Shown here: positions 6,756 through 11,320 of the stretch, in pieces
How the letters are laid out: every line of letters begins with the position of its first letter
Position numbering within the stretch: position 1 is the stretch's first letter
Assembly (NCBI GenBank): GCA_045125095.1
Contig: JBGVMW010000182.1
Location: 1-11,320, forward strand
DNA: 11,320 nucleotides
Direction: 5' to 3'
Source of the DNA: JBGVMW01 sp045125095
GTDB taxonomy: Bacteria > Bacillota > Clostridia > Lachnospirales > Lachnospiraceae
Position numbers and translations under genes: made by a program
The notes under the pieces: model-generated
Told to the model about the DNA's origin: nothing
The model's input: only the letters and a program-made list of their open reading frames with translations
Database searches by the model: none

Positions 6756-6785
6756 TTGACAACTACCCCAACTTTATTATACAAT
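6756..6785 (+). promoter_or_regulatory. Promoter of the tyrS leader
   Basis: A perfect -35 TTGACA (6756-6761) is followed by TATACA (6778-6783, 16-bp spacer) or TACAAT (6780-6785, 18-bp spacer). It is placed so that transcription would begin about 20-25 bp before the T-box. It is the strongest consensus promoter in the window. Confidence 0.75.
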
Positions 6786-6814
6786 CACCTTAATCTAATG
6801 TGATACAAAGGCTA

Positions 6815-7090
6815 TGATAAGAACAAGTAGGAATCAAGGGAACACACAGAGAGTTGCCGGTTGCTGAGAGGCGCGTGGGAAGCTGATTTTGAATACCTCT
6901 TTGAGCTTCGCACCGAAAAGAAATGAGTAGGCTGCGACGGAATCCTGCACACGTTATCGTGCTAGAGTATAACCGAAGTCGTTGTTAAGATGATCAGTGG
7001 TACTCGAAAAGACAACCTGCGTGAGCAGTTTGTGAATAAAGGTGGTAACACGGGAATAACAGTCTCGTCCTTTTAGGGCGAGACTTTTTT
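6815..7090 (+). promoter_or_regulatory. Tyrosine T-box riboswitch leader
   Basis: This cis-acting RNA senses uncharged tRNA-Tyr and controls read-through into tyrS. Stem I shows AGTA (6826-6829), the AGAGAG element (6849-6854) and the specifier context GAATACCTC with codon TAC (6894-6896), then GAGTAGG and GCGACGG typical of the Stem I/II junction. The T-box core GGTGGTAACACGG (7041-7053) contains UGGU (7043-7046), which can pair with the ACCA end of a tRNA with discriminator A, as in bacterial tRNA-Tyr. Antiterminator pairing AAAGG (7038-7042) with CCTTT (7069-7073) would compete with the terminator. Specifier, discriminator and downstream gene agree. Confidence 0.95.
7062..7090 (+). terminator. 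T-box leader terminator
   Basis: GTCTCGTCC (7062-7070) pairs with GGGCGAGAC (7076-7084), a 9-bp stem with one G-T wobble and a TTTTA loop, followed by six Ts. It forms when tRNA-Tyr is charged. Its left arm overlaps the antiterminator partner CCTTT. Confidence 0.93.
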
Positions 7091-7222
7091 GTATACTAGG
7101 AAATATACTGAAGATGATGCCACCTACAATATATCCAAGAGAACGATTAGCCGGGTAAAATATTAGGTGAAACACAGTTACAATAAAAGCAGACTTAAAA
7201 CAAAGTTTAGGAGGAAGAAAGT

Positions 7223-8443
7223 ATGACAGTTTATGATGAATTAGTTGCCAGAGGCTTAATAGCCCAGGTGACAGATGAAGAAGAGATCAAAGAGTTAATC
7301 AACAATGGTAAAGCAATATTTTACATTGGTTTTGACCCGACAGCGGACAGTCTTCATGTAGGACATTTCATGGCATTGTGTTTGATGAAGCGTTTGCAGA
7401 TGGCAGGAAATAAGCCGATTGCTTTAGTAGGTGGCGGTACAGCTATGATTGGAGATCCATCTGGAAGAACTGACATGCGCCAGATGATGACAGTTGAGAC
7501 AATCAATCACAACGTAGAGTGCTTCAAAAAGCAGATGAGTCGTTTTATTGATTTCTCAGACGGAAAAGCATTGTTAGTAAATAATGCAGACTGGTTAATG
7601 GATTTGAACTATGTAGAGTTACTTCGTGAAGTAGGGCCACATTTTAGTGTAAATAGAATGTTGACTGCTGAGTGCTACAAACAGCGTATGGAAAGAGGAT
7701 TAAGCTTCTTAGAATTCAATTACATGATAATGCAGAGCTATGATTTCTACACCTTGTTCCAGAAATACGGCTGTAACCTCCAGTTTGGTGGTGATGACCA
7801 GTGGAGCAATATGCTTGGTGGAACCGAATTAATCCGTCGTAAATTAGGAAAAAATGCTTGTGCTATGACCATTCAGCTTCTTTTGAATTCCGAAGGTAAG
7901 AAAATGGGTAAGACACAGTCGGGTGCAGTATGGCTTGATCCGAATAAGACATCTCCATTTGAATTTTACCAGTACTGGAGAAATGTAGCAGACAGCGATG
8001 TATTAAAATGCATCCGTATGCTCACATTCCTTCCATTGGAGGAAATTGATAAAATGGATAGCTGGGAAGGCAGCCAGTTAAATAAAGCAAAAGAAATCCT
8101 TGCATTTGAATTAACAAAAATGGTTCATGGTGAGGAAGAAGCACAGAAGGCAGAGGAAGCAGCGAAATCTTTATTTGGCAGCGGAAATGCAGCAAACATG
8201 CCAACAACAGAGCTTTCTGATGAAGATTTCAATGAGGGAAGCATTGATATTTTAACTATGTTAGTAAAAGGTGCAATGGTATCTTCTAAGTCAGAAGGCA
8301 GACGTGCTGTACAGCAGGGCGGTGTAACGGTAGAAGGTGAAAAATTAGATGTGTCTGCATCCTTTACAATGGATGACCTTTCTGGTGATGGTGTTATCGT
8401 TAAGAAGGGTAAGAAGAATTTTATGAAATTCTTAGTAAAGTAA
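7223..8443 (+). CDS. tyrS: Tyrosyl-tRNA synthetase
   Basis: This cytoplasmic class Ic enzyme of 406 residues charges tRNA-Tyr with tyrosine using ATP, and has the usual length for bacterial TyrS. The N-terminal Rossmann catalytic domain shows YIGFDPT (34-40), the HIGH-type motif HVGH (45-48), GDPSGR (77-82), the tyrosine-binding stretch around QSYDFY (171-176), and GGDDQWSN (189-196). The KMSKS loop is KMGKT (227-231). The C-terminus from about 343 is an S4-type RNA-binding domain (SKSEGRRAVQQGGV). AGGAGGAA at 7209-7216 supports the start. All active-site motifs are present. Expression is predicted to rise when uncharged tRNA-Tyr accumulates, through the upstream T-box; the gene is monocistronic between that leader and its own terminator. 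Confidence 0.98.
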   Translation: MTVYDELVARGLIAQVTDEEEIKELINNGKAIFYIGFDPTADSLHVGHFMALCLMKRLQMAGNKPIALVGGGTAMIGDPSGRTDMRQMMTVETINHNVECFKKQMSRFIDFSDGKALLVNNADWLMDLNYVELLREVGPHFSVNRMLTAECYKQRMERGLSFLEFNYMIMQSYDFYTLFQKYGCNLQFGGDDQWSNMLGGTELIRRKLGKNACAMTIQLLLNSEGKKMGKTQSGAVWLDPNKTSPFEFYQYWRNVADSDVLKCIRMLTFLPLEEIDKMDSWEGSQLNKAKEILAFELTKMVHGEEEAQKAEEAAKSLFGSGNAANMPTTELSDEDFNEGSIDILTMLVKGAMVSSKSEGRRAVQQGGVTVEGEKLDVSASFTMDDLSGDGVIVKKGKKNFMKFLVK

Positions 8444-8468
8444 TAAACATATATTCCAATACATCGAG

Positions 8469-8504
8469 AATCCGAAGGTTTTATACAAGCCTTCGGATTT
8501 TTTA
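8469..8504 (+). terminator. Rho-independent terminator of tyrS
   Basis: AATCCGAAGG (8469-8478) pairs with CCTTCGGATT (8490-8499), extended by TTT/AAG pairs inside, and is followed by a T-run. It lies about 25 bp after the tyrS stop. Confidence 0.92.
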
Positions 8505-8541
8505 AATTCCCACCACATTGCGACAAAAAAAACAAAATAGT

Positions 8542-8550
8542 TGTGATAAT
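8542..8550 (+). promoter_or_regulatory. Candidate extended -10 promoter for the LysM-protein operon
   Basis: TGTGATAAT matches an extended -10 (TGn plus GATAAT). A weak -35 is possible at GCGACA (8520-8525) with a 19-bp spacer. It lies about 80 bp upstream of the start codon at 8631. If it is correct, the palindromic mini-element at 8569-8604 is transcribed in the 5' leader. Confidence 0.4.
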
Positions 8551-8560
8551 CTCTTTTGTA

Positions 8561-8612
8561 AAACAAAGGTAACTATTTAGAATGGAACTGTACTGAATAG
8601 TTACAAACAAAG
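8561..8612. mobile_element. 36-bp palindromic mini-element with 8-bp direct flanks (IS66-end-like)
   Basis: The core 8569-8604 has 9-bp perfect inverted ends GTAACTATT / AATAGTTAC around an 18-bp middle. It is bounded exactly by the octamer AAACAAAG on each side (8561-8568 and 8605-8612). The ends resemble the IS66 terminal repeat of this same window: read inward from 8604, GTAACTATTCAGTAC matches GTAACTGTTCAGAAC at 13 of 15 positions. An 8-bp duplication is the IS66 hallmark. The simplest reading is an internally deleted, non-autonomous IS66 relative or an abortive end-to-end insertion product. A chance palindrome is possible but would not explain the exact flanking octamers. It lies between the likely promoter and the ribosome binding site of the next gene, so it adds a hairpin to that leader. 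Confidence 0.65.
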
Positions 8613-8630
8613 TTTATATGGAGGTTTATC

Positions 8631-9827
8631 ATGGAAAATAATCATCAGCATACTGCAAAAGAGGAACATAGCAAATCACCAAAGAATATCAGACAGATTG
8701 GTATCACAGAAGCAGGGAAAGCAGTATATGTAGAAGATTACGTGATTACTTTCTTAAACAAATTAGGGAAAGAGAACAAGTCATCTATGCAGGCAGCGGT
8801 ACTGTTAGGAACCTTCCAAAGAACAGGAAACAGGCAGACATATGTAGAAGGTGCCGTAGGAATTACTGATTATGTGTGTGGAGAGGATAACCGGATTCAT
8901 TTTACAGAAACAAAATGGACAGAAATCTTAGAAGAAATGAAACAGAGTTTTCCTGGTCTTGAGATTGTAGGATGGTTTTTGTCAACGGAGGGATGGGACA
9001 AGTCATTAGAAGAACGATTGCTCTCGATACACAAAGAGCAGTTTAGAGAGACTGATTCCATACTTTTTTATATGGACACCATGGAAGGGGAAGAAAAAAT
9101 TTTCCGTAATGAAAATGGAGCATTAAAATCCCAGGGGGGTTATTACATATACTATGAAAAAAACAGAGCCATGCAGGAATACATGGTTCACTATTTTGGA
9201 GAACGGACGGAGGAAACCAATGCACAAGTGCCGGACAAGGCAGCAAGGCAGTTCCGCCGAATGGTTCAGGAAAAAGAAACGCAGAAAGTGAAAAAAAGTT
9301 CTGGCTTGTCGTATGCATTTGCTACCTTTGCATTACTGATAGTTTTTGCAATTGGAATGAGTGTTCTTGACAATTATGAAAAATTATCCTACATGGAACA
9401 GGAAGTGAAAAGTCTGACCAGTCAGGTGTCTGCAATATCGGATACCTCTACAAATACACAGACCAGTACGACGCCTTCTGATGGAGTGATAACCTCCAAT
9501 ATGGGGGACAGCAATGACAGTGATATAGGTGTAGAAAGTGGAGTGATTGGCAGTGATACTGATGAAAACGTGGCAGATACTACAGAAGAAAATTCCAACG
9601 AAATGACGGTAGAAGATTTGCAAGACACAACAGAAGACGCAGAAATAGCTACGCAGACAGTGTCTATAGAAGGGAAGCAGGCATACATTGTGGAGCAGGG
9701 AGATACCTTGGAGATTATCAGCATGAAAATTTACCAAACTACGGATAAAGTGGATGAAATTCGGGAATTAAACCAGATTGAAGATGTAAATAAGATACTT
9801 GTGGGAGAAAAAATATGGTTGCCCTAA
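8631..9827 (+). CDS. Type-II membrane protein: MPN-like cytoplasmic domain, TM helix, LysM
   Basis: This encodes 398 residues. There is no N-terminal signal peptide; a single TM helix lies at about 225-246, so residues 1-220 should be cytoplasmic and the rest outside. Residues 250-270 suggest a short coiled coil, 270-346 are a Ser/Thr/Asp/Glu-rich linker, and 350-398 form one LysM domain (AYIVEQGDTLEIISMKIY ... NKILVGEKIWLP) that probably binds peptidoglycan. Residues 32-180 resemble a JAMM/MPN fold: VYVEDYVITFLNKL, AAVLLGTF, LEIVGWF and ILFYMD fall in the expected order. The metal-binding HSH is replaced by L117-S118-T119 and the upstream Glu is missing, so an inactive MPN-type domain is inferred. 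GGAGG at 8620-8624 supports the start. The next gene follows after 75 bp without a terminator. LysM and topology are secure; the MPN call is tentative. Confidence 0.85.
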   Translation: MENNHQHTAKEEHSKSPKNIRQIGITEAGKAVYVEDYVITFLNKLGKENKSSMQAAVLLGTFQRTGNRQTYVEGAVGITDYVCGEDNRIHFTETKWTEILEEMKQSFPGLEIVGWFLSTEGWDKSLEERLLSIHKEQFRETDSILFYMDTMEGEEKIFRNENGALKSQGGYYIYYEKNRAMQEYMVHYFGERTEETNAQVPDKAARQFRRMVQEKETQKVKKSSGLSYAFATFALLIVFAIGMSVLDNYEKLSYMEQEVKSLTSQVSAISDTSTNTQTSTTPSDGVITSNMGDSNDSDIGVESGVIGSDTDENVADTTEENSNEMTVEDLQDTTEDAEIATQTVSIEGKQAYIVEQGDTLEIISMKIYQTTDKVDEIRELNQIEDVNKILVGEKIWLP

Positions 9828-9902
9828 ATCGGTTGGGGATTTATAATGTGATTAATAGACAGTATAACGTCATTTTATAAATTACAATTTAAAGGAGTCA
9901 TC

Positions 9903-11111
9903 ATGACTGGGAAGAAAAATCTATTTAAAAGAAATACCTCAAAGATAGAGGACCTCGATGAGGATGATTATAAAAGAAAAATAAGAAATCATAGAATTCG
10001 TATTCTGTTGGTGGTTGTGTTGGTGCTTGTTCTCATCGCCGGGATAACCGGGTACTTTTATTTTTCAGAAAAATATAAAGTATATGACAATGGCAAGGTA
10101 ATTGACAGCTTAAAAAGAGAGGATGCAGACACTGTTCAATATGTCACATATGCCAATGGTATTATGAAATACAGTAGTGATGGAGCAAGTTATATTGATG
10201 GTAATCTAAAAGTTCTATGGAACATTACATATGAGATGCAAAACCCAATATATGCAACAAGTGATGAGTATGTCGCGATTGCAGATAAAGGTGGGAGAGA
10301 GGTATTTGTCTGCAATACGAGCGGAAAGGTTTGCGATATAGATACCTTGCTTCCGGTACAGAAATTAAGTATTTCTTCAACTGGAGTGGTTGCTGCGCTT
10401 TTAGAGGATGATGGAAAATCCTGGATTAGGATGTATAATTCAGCTGGTTCGGGAACTACGTTAGCAGAGGTTTCTGTTATCATGGACCAGAGTGGTTATC
10501 CGGCAGATTTCTGCATTTCTCAGGATGGAATCAAGCTAGGCATTACTCACTTGAAAATAAGTGGTGGTAAACTCAGCACATTGGCAGTTTTCCACAACTT
10601 AGATTCTGTTGGTGAAAACAAAACAGACCATCTGGTAAGCAGTAAAACATTTGATGATGAGATTATGCCGGAGATTCAATATATAAATGATACCACTGCA
10701 GTTGCAGTGGGTGCGTCAGAATTTGATATTTTCACTGGAAAGCAGATACCGGAGCTAACCTTTCAGCAGGAGGTAAAGGGAGAGATTCAGCGAACATTTT
10801 ATAGTAGTAAATATTTTGGTATGGAAATAAGTAATACAGAATCAGAAGAAGCGTATATGGTGAATGTATACAATGCCTCAGGGAAGGAAGTATTTTCAAA
10901 GGCAGTAAATGAAGAGTATGAGCAGATTCAAATATGGGATGAATATATTATCATGAACAATGAAAGTTCTATCGCAGTATATAATTTAAATGGGCTTGAG
11001 AAGTACAAGGGTGGTTTTGAAACGTCAGTTCAGCATGTGAAGCCATTGTCTGCCAGTCGCTATTTGTTAGTGACCCCTTCGCATTTACAGATATATCAGT
11101 TAGAACGATAG
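9903..11111 (+). CDS. DUF5711-like membrane-anchored predicted beta-propeller protein
   Basis: This encodes 402 residues. A basic, acidic-spotted N-terminus (1-32) precedes a single TM helix (about 33-54). The rest is predicted to be outside the cell. From residue 55 onward the sequence is beta-rich and cyclic, with repeating blade-like units (for example YVTYANGIMKYSSDG, YATSDEYVAIADKGG, SISSTGVVAALLEDDG, PLSASRYLLVTPSHL), as in WD40/PQQ-like propellers. This matches my recollection of DUF5711 proteins from Lachnospiraceae, which have no assigned function. AAAGGAG at 9891-9897 supports the start. It lies 75 bp after the LysM protein gene on the same strand with no terminator between, so co-transcription and a shared envelope role are likely. 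No terminator is visible after it; the right inverted repeat begins 35 bp past the stop. Confidence 0.8.
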   Translation: MTGKKNLFKRNTSKIEDLDEDDYKRKIRNHRIRILLVVVLVLVLIAGITGYFYFSEKYKVYDNGKVIDSLKREDADTVQYVTYANGIMKYSSDGASYIDGNLKVLWNITYEMQNPIYATSDEYVAIADKGGREVFVCNTSGKVCDIDTLLPVQKLSISSTGVVAALLEDDGKSWIRMYNSAGSGTTLAEVSVIMDQSGYPADFCISQDGIKLGITHLKISGGKLSTLAVFHNLDSVGENKTDHLVSSKTFDDEIMPEIQYINDTTAVAVGASEFDIFTGKQIPELTFQQEVKGEIQRTFYSSKYFGMEISNTESEEAYMVNVYNASGKEVFSKAVNEEYEQIQIWDEYIIMNNESSIAVYNLNGLEKYKGGFETSVQHVKPLSASRYLLVTPSHLQIYQLER

Positions 11112-11146
11112 TTGTAACAATTAATAGTTTCACTAAAAACATTAGG

Positions 11147-11320
11147 TAATTGCGAAACGCCAACTGGCAGCGAATTGTCAGAATTGTTTGTGACAGATAG
11201 CTGTTTGCTACATAGTCTATATGTGACCCTCTGAAAACGTCGGCACTTAGGCTGTGTATTTTACAGCCTTAGTGTCCGCTACGTTTGAAGGGAGCGAGAG
11301 CGCGTCAAATATAGACTATG
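11147..11320 (-). repeat. Right arm of window-framing inverted repeat, with outer palindromic half
   Basis: Positions 11147-11282 are the reverse complement of 1-137 at about 96 percent identity. The copy continues to the window end, so the part seen only here is 11283-11320. Positions 11211-11227 (CATAGTCTATATGTGAC) are complementary to 11304-11320 with one mismatch, making 11211-11320 a 110-bp imperfect palindrome that also encloses the TTAGGCTGT/ACAGCCTTA hairpin. No ORF is present. It may be transcribed as the tail of the DUF5711-like mRNA, but the hairpin has no T-run, so I do not call it a terminator. Confidence 0.93.

Noticed and set aside
7121..7169. Second regulatory hairpin between the T-box and tyrS (CACCT ... 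AGGTG)
   Set aside because: The stem is short and bulged with a long loop, and there is no T-run or known motif.
9384..9737. Minus-strand ORFs of 100-117 residues within the LysM-protein gene
   Set aside because: They mirror the repetitive Ser/Thr/Asp/Glu-rich linker codons and have no ribosome binding site or recognisable domain.
1..11320. The framing inverted repeats as ends of one large composite transposon
   Set aside because: No transposase is linked to them, flanking duplications cannot be seen at the window edges, and a housekeeping tyrS lies inside.
1..11320. CRISPR arrays, tRNA or rRNA genes, toxin-antitoxin or phage-defence genes
   Set aside because: No spaced direct repeats, no cloverleaf or rRNA signature, and no matching protein motifs were found on either strand.

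Overview
The window looks like a chromosomal segment from a low-GC gut Firmicute, most likely a member of the Lachnospiraceae or a close relative. The reasons are strong AGGAGG-type ribosome binding sites, a tyrosyl-tRNA synthetase gene controlled by a T-box leader, short AT-rich intergenic regions with hairpin-plus-T-run terminators, and protein families typical of that group (BcrA-like ABC pairs, LysM protein next to a DUF5711-like protein). The family-level assignment is inference from sequence style; no search was run.

Layout, left to right. Positions 1-137 are one arm of a near-identical inverted repeat whose partner lies at 11147-11282, so the pair frames almost the whole window. Next come a small coiled-coil/zinc-ribbon gene (172-525), a translationally coupled, broken 12-codon remnant (522-560), and a 106-residue protein with an 11-residue amphipathic repeat (826-1146). 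The promoter of this last gene carries four TTAACA-like direct repeats at 11-bp steps, resembling a PhoP/PhoB box. A terminator (1204-1243) follows.

A complete IS66-family element (1281-3095, 1815 bp, 17-bp perfect terminal repeats, 8-bp duplication CAAATTTT) sits in the leader of a four-gene operon (3145-6603). The operon encodes two paralogous ATPase/permease pairs of the BcrA/LanF kind. Both ATPases have Glu in place of the Q-loop Gln. This suggests peptide-antibiotic or lantibiotic export/immunity, but the substrate cannot be read from the sequence. The operon ends at a clear terminator.

Then comes a tyrosine T-box leader (about 6815-7090; specifier TAC, UGGU in the T-box, leader terminator) and tyrS (7223-8443) with its own terminator. 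The last unit has two membrane proteins. The first is a type-II protein whose cytoplasmic part resembles a degenerate JAMM/MPN domain and whose outer part ends in LysM. The second is a DUF5711-like, single-TM protein with a predicted beta-propeller. Between the promoter and start codon of the first gene lies a 36-bp palindromic mini-element whose ends resemble the IS66 terminal repeats; it is flanked by an exact 8-bp duplication (AAACAAAG).

The most notable points are the framing inverted repeats with their 110-bp imperfect palindrome, the 36-bp IS66-like mini-element, the possible MPN-TM-LysM fusion, the PhoP-box-like promoter, and the duplicated E-loop ABC pairs with an IS in their leader.
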